Source: Nitrosomonas sp. (GTDB taxonomy: Bacteria; Pseudomonadota; Gammaproteobacteria; Burkholderiales; Nitrosomonadaceae). From it: a stretch of 64,000 bases of DNA. The translations under genes and the position numbers were made by a program. The stretch's first letter is position 1, and each line of letters starts with the position of its first letter. The stretch is taken from the NCBI GenBank assembly GCA_024281995.1, contig JAMWZW010000007.1, positions 62,001-126,000 of the forward strand. Reading direction: 5' to 3'. The notes beneath the pieces were generated by a model. That model made no database searches and had not been told where the DNA came from. It was given only the letters and a program-made list of their open reading frames with translations. Positions 8,326 through 16,353 of the stretch are shown piece by piece.

Positions 8326-10503
8326 ATGCCAAGAACAAAAACGATTAAGTCAAAAGATACTGAAGTTCTCAAAAAAGTACAAAATACTGATCAGGAAATG
8401 GTGGAAAAAGGGGTGATTGAGCAGCTAGCAGTTAAAACGAATAAAAAAGTAAAAGTAGCAGATAACAGCAGCATTAGTGAAATCGCCCAAGCAGTGCTGG
8501 ACGCAAGCACTATCGAGGGTAATGGTGGTAAGAAAACAAGGGGTAGAGTTCCTAAAAAAATAAAAGTAACCGTATCTGATAAAGTACAGTTTGATGAATT
8601 AGAGCCTATTGCGGTTAATCAGAATAATGCGTCATTGCCATTGGACATCGAAGCACGTCGCATGCGCTTAAAAATGCTTATTGGCTTAGGCAAAGAGCGC
8701 GGTTATCTGACTTACGCTGAGATTAATGATCATTTACCTGATGATATGTTGGATGCCGAGCAGATAGAAGGTATTATCAGCATGATCAATGACATGGGTA
8801 TATCAGTTCATGATGAAGCACCCGATGCTGAAACTTTATTGATGTCAGATGCTGCAACAACGGTTGCCGATGAGGATGTGGCAGAGGAAGCTGAAGCTGC
8901 ACTTTCAACGGTAGATTCAGAATTTGGACGAACAACTGATCCAGTACGTATGTATATGCGCGAAATGGGTTCAGTTGGTTTGCTCACGCGTGAAAGTGAA
9001 ATTGAAATTGCAAAACGTATTGAAGGTGGCTTGCGCCATATGATTCAGGCAATTTCAGCTTGCCCACCCATTATCGCTGGTATTGTCAATTTGGCAACTG
9101 ATATTGAGAAAGATAATTTAAGAATTGATGAGGTGGTCGATGGATTGTTAGACGCTAATGCACAAGACATCATGAACGAAGAGTTTTCAGAAGAATCTTT
9201 GGAACAGGAATTAGAAGCTAGCGATGATCTTGACGATGAAGACGAAGAGGGAGATAGTACCGCGGTTGCTAGTGCCAATTTATTGAAGCTAAAAACTGAT
9301 GCGCTGGAACGGTTTGCGATTATTCGTGAAATTTACAATGAAATGCAAGCTTTACTGGAAAAAGAGGGACCTTATCATTCCGGTTATATTGCGCTACAGG
9401 ATAAAATTTCATCTGAGCTAATGGGTATTCGTTTTTCAGCCAAAATGGTGGAAAAGTTGTGTGATACGCAACGTGCATTAGTTGGTGATGTGCGTAACTG
9501 TGAACGTAATATCATGGAGTTATGTGTTACAAAAGCAAAAATGCCAAGGAATCACTTTATTAAAACTTTTCCTGGCAACGAAACGAATCTTGATTGGTTA
9601 ACGCAAGAGATTGAAGTTGGGAAACCCTATAGTCAAGCGCTTGAGCATTATAAGCCAGCAATATTGGAGGAACAGCAGAACTTACTTGCGCTTAGAAACA
9701 TGGTTGGTATTCCAATCAAGGATCTGAAAGAGATCAATCGTAAAATGTCTACAGGTGAAGCTAAAGCTCGTCGAGCTAAGCGTGAAATGACGGAAGCAAA
9801 TTTGCGTCTCGTTATTTCTATTGCTAAAAAATACACGAATCGTGGACTGCAATTTCTTGATTTGATTCAGGAGGGCAATATTGGTTTGATGAAAGCAGTT
9901 GATAAATTTGAATATCGGCGTGGTTATAAATTTTCTACATACGCAACATGGTGGATACGTCAGGCAATTACTCGCTCAATTGCCGATCAAGCGCGCACTA
10001 TTCGAATTCCAGTGCATATGATCGAAACAATTAACAAAATGAACCGTATTTCGCGCCAAATTCTGCAAGAAACTGGCCAAGAGCCGGAACCAGCCGTGCT
10101 GGCGCAAAAAATGGAAATGCCAGAAGAAAAAATTCGTAAAATCCTTAAGATCTCCAAGGAACCGATTTCGATGGAAACACCAATTGGTGATGATGAAGAT
10201 TCTCATTTGGGAGATTTTATCGAAGATGCTGCAACCATGGCACCCGCTGATGCTGCAGTTTATGCGAGCTTACGGGGGGTTACAAAAGATATACTTGATT
10301 CACTAACACCTCGTGAGGCCAAGGTGCTGCGAATGCGTTTTGGAATTGAAATGAATACGGACCATACATTGGAGGAAGTTGGAAAGCAGTTTGATGTTAC
10401 GCGCGAACGGATTCGCCAAATTGAAGCTAAAGCATTACGTAAATTGCGTCATCCTGCACGTTCTGAGAGATTACGAAGCTTTCTTGATACAGGTAATAAT
10501 TAA
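8326..10503 (+). CDS. rpoD: RNA polymerase primary sigma factor RpoD (sigma 70)
   Basis: The housekeeping sigma factor, about 725 residues from ATG 8326 (a TTG four codons upstream is the only extension). It is longer than E. coli RpoD because of a Lys-rich, low-complexity N-terminal extension of roughly 100 residues before region 1.1, a feature I associate with betaproteobacterial RpoD. The acidic non-conserved region carries a Glu/Asp run near residues 285-310. Regions 2-4 are intact: [20 protein letters not shown] (2.3/2.4), [15 protein letters not shown] (3) and the region 4 helix-turn-helix [24 protein letters not shown]-anticodon tRNA gene follows 20 bases after the stop. Confidence 0.97.
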   Translation: MPRTKTIKSKDTEVLKKVQNTDQEMVEKGVIEQLAVKTNKKVKVADNSSISEIAQAVLDASTIEGNGGKKTRGRVPKKIKVTVSDKVQFDELEPIAVNQNNASLPLDIEARRMRLKMLIGLGKERGYLTYAEINDHLPDDMLDAEQIEGIISMINDMGISVHDEAPDAETLLMSDAATTVADEDVAEEAEAALSTVDSEFGRTTDPVRMYMREMGSVGLLTRESEIEIAKRIEGGLRHMIQAISACPPIIAGIVNLATDIEKDNLRIDEVVDGLLDANAQDIMNEEFSEESLEQELEASDDLDDEDEEGDSTAVASANLLKLKTDALERFAIIREIYNEMQALLEKEGPYHSGYIALQDKISSELMGIRFSAKMVEKLCDTQRALVGDVRNCERNIMELCVTKAKMPRNHFIKTFPGNETNLDWLTQEIEVGKPYSQALEHYKPAILEEQQNLLALRNMVGIPIKDLKEINRKMSTGEAKARRAKREMTEANLRLVISIAKKYTNRGLQFLDLIQEGNIGLMKAVDKFEYRRGYKFSTYATWWIRQAITRSIADQARTIRIPVHMIETINKMNRISRQILQETGQEPEPAVLAQKMEMPEEKIRKILKISKEPISMETPIGDDEDSHLGDFIEDAATMAPADAAVYASLRGVTKDILDSLTPREAKVLRMRFGIEMNTDHTLEEVGKQFDVTRERIRQIEAKALRKLRHPARSERLRSFLDTGNN

Positions 10504-10523
10504 AAAAGCAAAAAATTTTATTA

Positions 10524-10600
<77 letters not shown>

Positions 10601-10607
10601 TAAATCA

Positions 10608-10638
10608 AGAGGTTAGATTAATTTCTAGCCTCTTTTTT
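10608..10638 (+). terminator. Terminator after the tRNA, brought by the element
   Basis: AGAGGTTAG (10608-10616) pairs with CTAGCCTCT (10625-10633; one G-U pair) around an 8-base loop, followed by a T run to 10638. It would end tRNA transcription and overlaps the integrase stop codon. A different hairpin with a T-rich tail lies just after the distal repeat (about 15868-15908) and may be the tRNA's original terminator, displaced by integration. Confidence 0.7.
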
Positions 10639-11650
10639 CTTTCTGATGTGACAAAATTGTGTCATCTAGGATATTTGAAACCAGCTCGGCATGCTGCATG
10701 AGTTGCGGTTTTGATAGGTGTGCATATCGCCTTACCATCACTTCCGATTCCCAACCACCGAGTTCCTGCAGTACATTCATGGGTGTACCCTGTTGAGCTA
10801 ACCAGCTTGCCCAAGTATGGCGAAGGTCGTGCCATCTAAAGTTTTCTATTCCTGCCCGTTTTAATGCTAGTTTCCATGCACGGGTATTCACCCATGCAAT
10901 TGGGTTTCCGCGAAATGTGAAAACCCTGTTATGATGCTTACCGACTTGCCGAAGCAATACTGCCATTGCAACCGAATTAAGCGGAACATGAATTGCTTTT
11001 CTTGCTTTGGCCTGATCGGGATGAATCCAAGCAGCTTTCCGATCCAGATCAAGCTGGCTCCATTCCAGATTAATGACGTTTGATTGCCGTAATCCGGTTG
11101 ATAATGCAAATATCACTATATCTTGCTGATGTGATGGCAATTCATAAAGCAATCTTTTCACTTGCGCTGGAGTTAGCCATTGCACACGACGCTTAGGTTC
11201 AGGAAAAAGCCTGATTTTGGGAACCTTATCGATCCATTCCCAATCATGACAAGCTTTTCTAAGAATTGCCCGTATCAGCGCTAAATGACGATTAGCGGTT
11301 GAAGGGCTGGTTTCCTTTGCCTTTGAATGTGCAATACGATCAATTAACTCCCGATCCACTTCCTGTAATGGTCTGTTACGGAGAAATTGCTGTAACCATC
11401 GCAGCTTTTCTTTGTCGCGTTCATGTGTTGCTTTCTGTTGCGTTTCTAATAGAAACTTACAGGCCGCTTCATCCCATGTATATTTCGGCTTTGCCCCCAA
11501 ACACTGAACACGCCACGATTCAGCTTTTAACTTGTCGTAGTATTCTTGGGCTTGGGTTTTATCGGCTGTGCCAGCAGAGCATCTAATACGCTCTCCTGCT
11601 TGTGTGGTGAACGCGATCCACCACGTATTACCGCGCTTGTAGAGTGGCAT
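10625..11650 (-). CDS. Tyrosine recombinase (phage-type integrase)
   Basis: A 341-residue site-specific recombinase that would insert and excise the element at the tRNA repeats. An N-terminal MPLYKRGNTWWIAF segment and SAM-like core-binding domain (about 55-150) precede the catalytic domain. Catalytic residues seen: Arg188 (STGLRQSNV), a Lys near 216-218, His274 and Arg277 (HDLRHTW), Trp300 (LGGW) and Tyr309 (VRRYAHL). All are present, so the enzyme should be active. It is transcribed toward the tRNA, the usual orientation for this insertion type. Its first 124 bases overlap the excisionase-like gene in another frame. Confidence 0.95.
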   Translation of the reverse strand: MPLYKRGNTWWIAFTTQAGERIRCSAGTADKTQAQEYYDKLKAESWRVQCLGAKPKYTWDEAACKFLLETQQKATHERDKEKLRWLQQFLRNRPLQEVDRELIDRIAHSKAKETSPSTANRHLALIRAILRKACHDWEWIDKVPKIRLFPEPKRRVQWLTPAQVKRLLYELPSHQQDIVIFALSTGLRQSNVINLEWSQLDLDRKAAWIHPDQAKARKAIHVPLNSVAMAVLLRQVGKHHNRVFTFRGNPIAWVNTRAWKLALKRAGIENFRWHDLRHTWASWLAQQGTPMNVLQELGGWESEVMVRRYAHLSKPQLMQHAELVSNILDDTILSHQKEKRG

Positions 11651-11859
11651 ATGTTTACCTCCTTTTCTGAAACCACTCGCAACGCTTGCCGAGGGCTAGA
11701 ATACTGTGATCTGATGTGCTCAACAAGATCATCAAGAATAAATACCCAGCATTTACCCAATTTTGCACCGGGTAATTTCCCAGACTTTGCGCGACGGCGC
11801 ACCTCTTCTGGGTGCATCTTGAGAAAATTGGCAGCCTCAGTGAGTAAAAGTGTTTTCAT
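11527..11859 (-). CDS. Excisionase-like helix-turn-helix protein
   Basis: About 110 residues from ATG 11859 (a longer frame to 11892 exists). The N-terminal MKTLLLTEAANFLKM, EEVRRRAKSGKLPGAKLGKCW and WVFILDDLVEHIRSQY form a MerR/AlpA-type winged helix-turn-helix (HTH_17) as in Xis and plasmid regulators. The tail is Ser/Pro/Lys-rich. It probably bends att DNA or regulates int. It overlaps the preceding small gene by 23 bases and the integrase start by 124 bases, implying translational coupling. Confidence 0.8.
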   Translation of the reverse strand: MKTLLLTEAANFLKMHPEEVRRRAKSGKLPGAKLGKCWVFILDDLVEHIRSQYSSPRQALRVVSEKEVNICHSTSAVIRGGSRSPHKQESVLDALLAQPIKPKPKNTTTS

Positions 11860-12130
11860 AGCGCATCGGTTTGTCGGAATTATTAAAACCAAAACTTTTC
11901 TTGATATAGCCTTCCTTGGATACCTGCCATAAGGGAGCAGTAAGCATCGAAATTAATGTTTGGCGGCACCGGGTTGAAACTTCAATCGGCTGAAAACACA
12001 ATACTGTCCATGCTTCATAAAACAGACTAGGATTAATTTGATGCGGGAGAATACCGACCCGGTTAGCTTCAGCAAATAGATTTGCAAGTTCACCCATTGC
12101 CCAATCAAGATCGTCCGCTTCAAATTTCAT
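11837..12130 (-). CDS. Small hypothetical protein in the rep-int operon
   Basis: About 97 residues from ATG 12130, which is preceded by AAGGAAAAATCCG, a good ribosome site lying inside the end of the replication gene (11-base overlap). The start MKFEADDLDWAMGELANLF is acidic and helical; the protein is soluble and has no motif I recognise. A longer frame to 12190 exists but would overlap rep more. Tight overlap with rep upstream and the excisionase-like gene downstream suggests a replication or copy-control accessory. This is inferred from position only. Confidence 0.65.
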   Translation of the reverse strand: MKFEADDLDWAMGELANLFAEANRVGILPHQINPSLFYEAWTVLCFQPIEVSTRCRQTLISMLTAPLWQVSKEGYIKKSFGFNNSDKPMRYENTFTH

Positions 12131-13199
12131 CGGATTTTTCCTTTGTGCGTAAGTAATGATCTGTAGCGGCAAGGCGCCGGGGAATGGCATGCCGTTTTAG
12201 TTGCTCTACAATAAGCTCTGCACTGCCTTCACGTTGCAGCATGACATTGAGGAGTGCGCCATAAGCAGTTGATGCAACTTGCTTCAAACGCTCATAGCTA
12301 ATGCGATCCTGTTCTTTGATTGTGGTGATACGACAGGCACGATCAGATACCCATGATAGACATGGATAAGCACCTGCGACATATTCGCCCGGATGCAATA
12401 AAACTTCCCAAGGAATAACGCGGTCTTTTGCATGAAGTTCAACTTCCCATCGTACCCAAGCGCTGGAAGGATCACCTAATTGCTTACCCTTTTCATAAAT
12501 CCTGATGAGCTTGCCATTTTTACGATTGCCGATGTATACACTACGGCCTGAACCATCGGGTTTAATCCAGTTTCCATACTGTGTAAGTTTCGGTTCTCTG
12601 CCACCGTGTTTAAAATGGCCTTGCTTATAGAATTCAATGGCCACATCAACAGAATGAACGCCGTTGAAATCATCCACTGCGCCATCCCAGCGAGTAATGC
12701 GCGCTCGAAGTTGATCTCTCAGGTATAGAGCAAAAGATTGCCAATCAGAAATTAATGCGCAACCTTCGCCGGGTAGAGACAGGAAAGCAGTGTTGTTTTG
12801 GCCGCCGTATGCAAACAAAACACAACCATGATCGAATTGAAAGGAATATTGCCATCCATGAAGTCCCCGCTGCTGGTCGGTCATTCCGCCAAAAATGCCC
12901 TTAGTTGCTTCACTAAAGGACTTAAAAAATTCTAATGGATTATTATTTTCTGGATAAAAAGGGAAAGAAACATTCAGCCAGTCAGTTAAGGCCGCCTGTG
13001 ATTTATTTTTTTCTCCGGTGGGACTTTCCCCCCGTATTACCGTACGGGGGATATTAATGGTGTGATTTGTATCGGATGCTACTTGATCATTGCTCAAAGG
13101 CGAGCCAGTGCAATATGCTCCGTTGGTCGCTAACGCTCCCACCTTCGCGTCTGCACTGGCTTTATTTTGATGTGTTAATTGTGTTAAAGGATTTTTCAT
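12120..13199 (-). CDS. Rolling-circle replication initiator (Rep_trans-like)
   Basis: A 359-residue protein resembling the replication initiation factor family (Rep_trans) of filamentous phages, Tn916-like elements and small plasmids. After a variable N terminus (about 1-75) it has WLNVSFPF, GLHGWQYSFQF, ARITRWDGAVDDFNG (an RxDxAxD-type core), KLIRIYEKGKQLG and WVRWEVELHAKDRVIPW, the conserved order of that family. Such proteins nick a double-strand origin with a catalytic Tyr and stay attached to the 5' end. I cannot assign that Tyr with certainty. The ATG is preceded by ATTAAGGGGT, a strong ribosome site that is also part of a repeated sequence. Confidence 0.8.
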   Translation of the reverse strand: MKNPLTQLTHQNKASADAKVGALATNGAYCTGSPLSNDQVASDTNHTINIPRTVIRGESPTGEKNKSQAALTDWLNVSFPFYPENNNPLEFFKSFSEATKGIFGGMTDQQRGLHGWQYSFQFDHGCVLFAYGGQNNTAFLSLPGEGCALISDWQSFALYLRDQLRARITRWDGAVDDFNGVHSVDVAIEFYKQGHFKHGGREPKLTQYGNWIKPDGSGRSVYIGNRKNGKLIRIYEKGKQLGDPSSAWVRWEVELHAKDRVIPWEVLLHPGEYVAGAYPCLSWVSDRACRITTIKEQDRISYERLKQVASTAYGALLNVMLQREGSAELIVEQLKRHAIPRRLAATDHYLRTKEKSDEI

Positions 13200-13254
13200 A
13201 CCCCTTAATATAAGGGATATTAATTATCCTGTCAAGGATATTTAATACCCCTTA
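13198..13254. promoter_or_regulatory. Clustered inverted repeats upstream of rep
   Basis: Two perfect inverted repeats sit in the 52-base gap before rep: CCCTTA-ATA-TAAGGG (13202-13216) and TATCCT-GTCA-AGGATA (13225-13240). A further ATACCCCTTA copy at 13246-13254 overlaps the stop of the upstream gene. Similar ATACCCTTTAAT and ATTAAGGGGTAAT copies occur at about 13623-13664, before the 121-residue gene. They look like operator or Rep-binding sites overlapping the ribosome site. Confidence 0.45.
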
Positions 13255-13617
13255 TTTCGGGCCAATCTCTCTGCGGTTTTCGATTTTTATATCACCGCTT
13301 ACAGCTTTCCAGAAATTACTTACCTTGGAAGCGATTTTGTAACCGAGGGATTTATGCGCTAACGGGCCTTCAGGTGGAAACATTTCGCGAATATTGATGC
13401 CAAGTATTTCTTCGTATTTTTTAATAGTGCGCTTGTTGTGAACGATTACCAATACTCTCCAGCCATAAATACGTCCAATCATCAGCATACCGATAGCATT
13501 TTCGAGTTCATCAGCTTGACCACGAAAATTTAATACTGATTTCTCAATAATTTCCATGTAGCGCTGAGTTTCTTCTGGTGGCAATTTCGGAATCGTTTGG
13601 TTTGCAGTATCAGTCAT
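13252..13617 (-). CDS. Hypothetical protein upstream of rep
   Basis: A 121-residue soluble protein starting MTDTANQTIPKLPPEE. It is helical with a hydrophobic middle (AIGMLMIGRIYGWRVLVIVHN) followed by RTIKKYEEILGINIREMFP, which reads like the end of a small DNA-binding or regulatory domain. Family unknown. It lies on the rep strand with a 52-base gap and probably heads the rep-int transcript. The same short CCCTTAAT-type repeats flank its start and the rep start, suggesting common control. Confidence 0.6.
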   Translation of the reverse strand: MTDTANQTIPKLPPEETQRYMEIIEKSVLNFRGQADELENAIGMLMIGRIYGWRVLVIVHNKRTIKKYEEILGINIREMFPPEGPLAHKSLGYKIASKVSNFWKAVSGDIKIENRREIGPK

Positions 13618-13775
13618 AACTATATACCCTTTAATTGAGAGTTAAGCATAACGGATTAAGGGGTAATAAACAACCTCTCTAAATCATACGTTAATGAGAG
13701 TGCATAAGAGCGAAAATTCCAAAACTGTTTTGCAGAATGGAGTATGGAGTTTAAACCAGTGAGTAGAGTGGGATC

Positions 13776-13828
13776 GGCCAGCATGCCCATGAAACTGGGC
13801 ATGGCCTTGCGCCGGGCCGACCGGCGCA
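13776..13828. other. Two tandem GC-rich hairpins, candidate replication origin
   Basis: Within an AT-rich 290-base gap are two adjacent strong hairpins. The first is CATGCCCA (13782-13789) with TGGGCATG (13796-13803), extendable by GGC/GCC. The second is TGCGCCGG (13808-13815), a 5-base loop, then CCGGCGCA (13821-13828). Back-to-back hairpins in an intergenic gap next to a rolling-circle initiator are typical of double- or single-strand origins, or of a packaging signal in filamentous phages. No T run follows, so a terminator is less likely. Confidence 0.5.
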
Positions 13829-13907
13829 CCCAGGAAGCGATTTCATTCTAATCGGATACTTATTTTATAGTTACCATAAGAGAAGAGTAATTTTTAACTG
13901 ATAAAAA

Positions 13908-14891
13908 CTATTGAAAAAGTGGTTTAAATTTAAATCTTGCATTGTTGAAGGTGTACTTTCTTTGCAAACAATGGCTATAGCCACTAACTATAGATAGTGC
14001 AGCACGATATATCGACATTGCATCCTGTAGTGATGGAGGAGATGTTTCTGAATAGCGATGTCTTATAGCAATTTTTTCACTTGGTAGTAGTGATACGAAT
14101 TTATCTAAATTGCTTAATTCGATAGATGTAGCACTAGCGATCATCTGATGAAGTTTGTGAACATCGTGTATTTTAGGTGGATCAATAGATCTCTGCAGTA
14201 GCATTACTTTAAGAATCATTTCGCAAGCCAAATTCAGATCCCATATCGACATAGATAAACTAATCGGATTACACTTTGCAACTTCAGCGGCACCTTTTTC
14301 AAGATTTGGTAATACACATTGAGCGAGTTTACCTAATCTTTCATTTTGATAAGTGGCAGTCATGAAATTGACATAAATCCTCCGAAGCTCCGAGGCAATA
14401 GTCACTATGTCTGAGGAAAGTTGTTTTTTCTCGAGTATTGTTAATGAATCAAAGTTCGGTGGTTGCTCTACCCAATCCAGATAATTCTCTGTGGGAAACA
14501 CTTCAATAGGAAAGCAAATCCAAAAAGTGCTTTCCGAATCTGAGGATTCCTTTATAGTTAATGGAATCTTGGCGAGAAATGGTGTATCAAAAATTGAGAT
14601 CACACCAGTTAAAGTACTTTCACTACATAAAAACAATGTATTTCCGTAGCGTTTTTCATACCATGCATATATGGCTTCAAAAAATGTTTTAAACCATGGT
14701 TTGTTATGATAATTATCTATTGAGTCACCTTCGATACTGACCAAACAATGCTCGATGAAAATTATAGTTGCACGGTAAATGCGCTGTTGGAGAGGTACAC
14801 TATTTTTAGCAAGTGCAGAATCAATATCTGGAAGAATCTCAGCTAAGAAGTTTTCTAAAGAAACGGGCAATGAATCTTCATTAGTATCCAT
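13908..14891 (-). CDS. Hypothetical protein with a HEPN-like C-terminal domain
   Basis: About 327 residues from ATG 14891. The N-terminal two thirds is unrecognised and contains an amphipathic SLENFLAEILPDIDSAL start and an aromatic-rich segment near 120-145. The C-terminal part (about 215-310) follows the HEPN pattern: SIWDLNLACEMILKVMLLQ, then PPKIHDVHKLHQMI (HDVHKL), then IAIRHRYSE and a final helix LQDAMSIYRAALSIVSGY. HEPN domains are often RNases in toxin-antitoxin and antiphage systems. The classical R-x4-6-H pair is not cleanly visible, so it may bind rather than cleave. It is divergent from the toxin-antitoxin pair. Confidence 0.55.
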   Translation of the reverse strand: MDTNEDSLPVSLENFLAEILPDIDSALAKNSVPLQQRIYRATIIFIEHCLVSIEGDSIDNYHNKPWFKTFFEAIYAWYEKRYGNTLFLCSESTLTGVISIFDTPFLAKIPLTIKESSDSESTFWICFPIEVFPTENYLDWVEQPPNFDSLTILEKKQLSSDIVTIASELRRIYVNFMTATYQNERLGKLAQCVLPNLEKGAAEVAKCNPISLSMSIWDLNLACEMILKVMLLQRSIDPPKIHDVHKLHQMIASATSIELSNLDKFVSLLPSEKIAIRHRYSETSPPSLQDAMSIYRAALSIVSGYSHCLQRKYTFNNARFKFKPLFQ

Positions 14892-14983
14892 CAAACAAAA
14901 CCATTCTAGACAAATTGCTGCATCTATAAAGATGTTATATACAAATTTCCCAATCCCTTAGGGTTGTTACTTTATCCACACAT

Positions 14984-15032
14984 ATGAACATTTGTGTATT
15001 TGTTCATCATATACTATATTCATTTTTGTTCA
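14984..15032 (+). promoter_or_regulatory. Promoter and operator of the toxin-antitoxin pair
   Basis: TTGTGT (14992-14997) and TATATT (15015-15020), 17 bases apart, form a good sigma-70 promoter. It overlaps an inverted repeat ATGAACA (14984-14990) / TGTTCAT (15001-15007), and a further TTGTTCA half site is at 15026-15032. This fits autoregulation by a ribbon-helix-helix antitoxin. A ribosome site (AAGGA) precedes the ATG at 15053. Confidence 0.6.
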
Positions 15033-15052
15033 ATGATAAAGGATGAAATAGC

Positions 15053-15304
15053 ATGAGTCGCTTGTCTATCGATCTGACACCAGAGCAGCATCAAAAGATT
15101 AAGGCTGTTGCTGCCTTACAAGGAAAATCAATTAAGGAATATGTGCTTGCTCAAATTCTGCCTACTTCTTCTGATGAAGACATGGCTTTGAATGAATTGG
15201 AAGCATTCTTAGATAAACGTATTGAATCAGCTAGAGCCGGGAAAATCAGCAAGAAATCTGTAGAAGAAATCTTTCAAGAAGTATATAGCGAAAGCATTAA
15301 GTAA
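15053..15304 (+). CDS. ParD-like antitoxin (ribbon-helix-helix)
   Basis: 83 residues. The N terminus SRLSIDLTPEQHQKIKAVAA followed by QGKSIKEYVLAQIL is a ribbon-helix-helix DNA-binding fold. The acidic C terminus (DEDMALNELEAFLD and KKSVEEIFQEVYSES) would wrap the toxin. It should bind the toxin and repress the shared promoter. Its stop overlaps the toxin start (TAATG), as is usual for such pairs. Located at the distal end of the integrative element, it probably stabilises it. Confidence 0.88.
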   Translation: MSRLSIDLTPEQHQKIKAVAALQGKSIKEYVLAQILPTSSDEDMALNELEAFLDKRIESARAGKISKKSVEEIFQEVYSESIK

Positions 15305-15618
15305 TGCCCGGTTACGAACTTACTGCTCTTGCTGAAGAGGATTTGAGAGCAATCGCCCGTTATACAGTTAATACGTGGGGAATTGAACAGGCAAAACATT
15401 ACGAAGCCTTGTTGTTAAGACGATTCGAAGAGATTGCTCAGGGCGGCATCGCACCAAGAGTATTTTTAAAAAACAGATCAGATTTATTGTTTACGCATTG
15501 TGAACATCACTATATTTTCTATTGGCAGCCAAAATACAGAGAAAGGCCAATTATTCTGGCGGTTTTGCATGAGCGGATGGATCTTGTGCAAAGACTCAAG
15601 GATCGACTGGCGACATAA
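15304..15618 (+). CDS. ParE/RelE-family toxin
   Basis: 104 residues with the ParE pattern: PGYELTALAEEDLRAIARYT, then a WGIEQAKHYEALLLRRFEEIA helix pair, a VFLKNRSDLLFTHCEHHYIFYW sheet region and a C-terminal ILAVLHERMDLVQRLKDRL. ParE toxins poison DNA gyrase; RelE relatives cleave mRNA. The RLKDRL ending favours ParE, but the target is not proven. It is translated with the antitoxin through the TAATG overlap. Confidence 0.88.
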   Translation: MPGYELTALAEEDLRAIARYTVNTWGIEQAKHYEALLLRRFEEIAQGGIAPRVFLKNRSDLLFTHCEHHYIFYWQPKYRERPIILAVLHERMDLVQRLKDRLAT

Positions 15619-15816
15619 AGCATACCAGATTGTATTGAGTAAAACTGATATGGTTTTTCCTCGATGGCAGGATCAGATAATGTGATTTTAATTGTGTCAA
15701 ATTTGTGTCACGCCTGTATGTAAACTCCATAATTTAGGGTTGTGTGACAATGATTTTAAATGTGGCAAGCGCTGTAAGTTATTGTTTAATATATATAGAT
15801 AGTTAGAAGGCTGTGT

Positions 15817-15861
15817 CTCATAATCCCTTGGTCGTTGGTTCGAGTCCAACCAGACCCACCA
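15817..15861 (+). repeat. Distal attachment repeat, partial tRNA copy
   Basis: Exact 45-base duplicate of the 3' part of the tRNA-Ile2 gene. It lacks the acceptor 5' strand, D arm and 5' anticodon stem, so it cannot give a tRNA. It marks the right edge of the integrative element. Confidence 0.95.
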
Positions 15862-16082
15862 ATAAAACAAGCACTTAACTAGATTCTGGTTGGGTGCTTT
15901 CTCTTTTTATGCATCCGTGTAGGCATCATGTAGGCAAATGGAATCAACTTACAACGGAGGTTTAAAAATGGAAAATTCTAAAACAACCACACAACAATGA
16001 TGCATCATCCCAGTAAATGTTCAGTTGCCTTTGTTACTTTCCCGTAGCTGAAGCGGTTGTAAACAGGTACCTAGAAATCATC

Positions 16083-16259
16083 TTAAAAATTGGCAGTTTT
16101 GTGCATTTTGGAAGTCGCTTCCATTTCGCACAAAAATTGCGTTTCTCTTGTATCACTTGTTCTATCAATACCTACTGATTGAGCAATTTCTTCATCTGTA
16201 TAGCATTGCAAATACATTGAACGGATAATCTCTTTCCAATCCTCGCGGTGTTGATACCG
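16083..16259 (-). pseudogene. Fragment of a helix-turn-helix (ParB-like?) protein
   Basis: A 58-codon open stretch with no start. It reads YQHREDWKEIIRSMYLQCYT, then DEEIAQSVGIDRTSDTRET, then KMHKTANF and a stop. It resembles the helix-turn-helix part of phage/plasmid ParB-type proteins. It ends where IS21-like terminal sequence begins (16261), so it was probably cut by that insertion. The remaining 15862-16082 holds a T-tailed hairpin just after the attachment repeat and otherwise nothing I recognise. Confidence 0.4.
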
Positions 16260-16353
16260 GTTTAAAATTGACCAGGCGAATAAGTGCGTAGATTACTACG
16301 CAACTGTGGATAAGTTGACCAGACTAGATTGGTTTAGCCCCTTTTTGTATTAT

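Noticed and set aside
13776-13828. Tandem hairpins as a transcription terminator
   Set aside because: Neither hairpin is followed by a T run on either strand, and they are not positioned directly after a stop codon; an origin or packaging role fits better.
14972-14980. DnaA box (TTATCCACA) as part of a chromosomal origin
   Set aside because: It is a single box, with one other in inverse form at 16305-16313, both in mobile DNA; there is no box cluster, AT-rich unwinding element or dnaA gene nearby.
15817-15861. A second tRNA gene at the distal repeat
   Set aside because: Only the 3' 45 bases are present; the acceptor 5' strand, D arm and 5' anticodon stem are missing, so no cloverleaf can form. 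It is an attachment-site duplicate.
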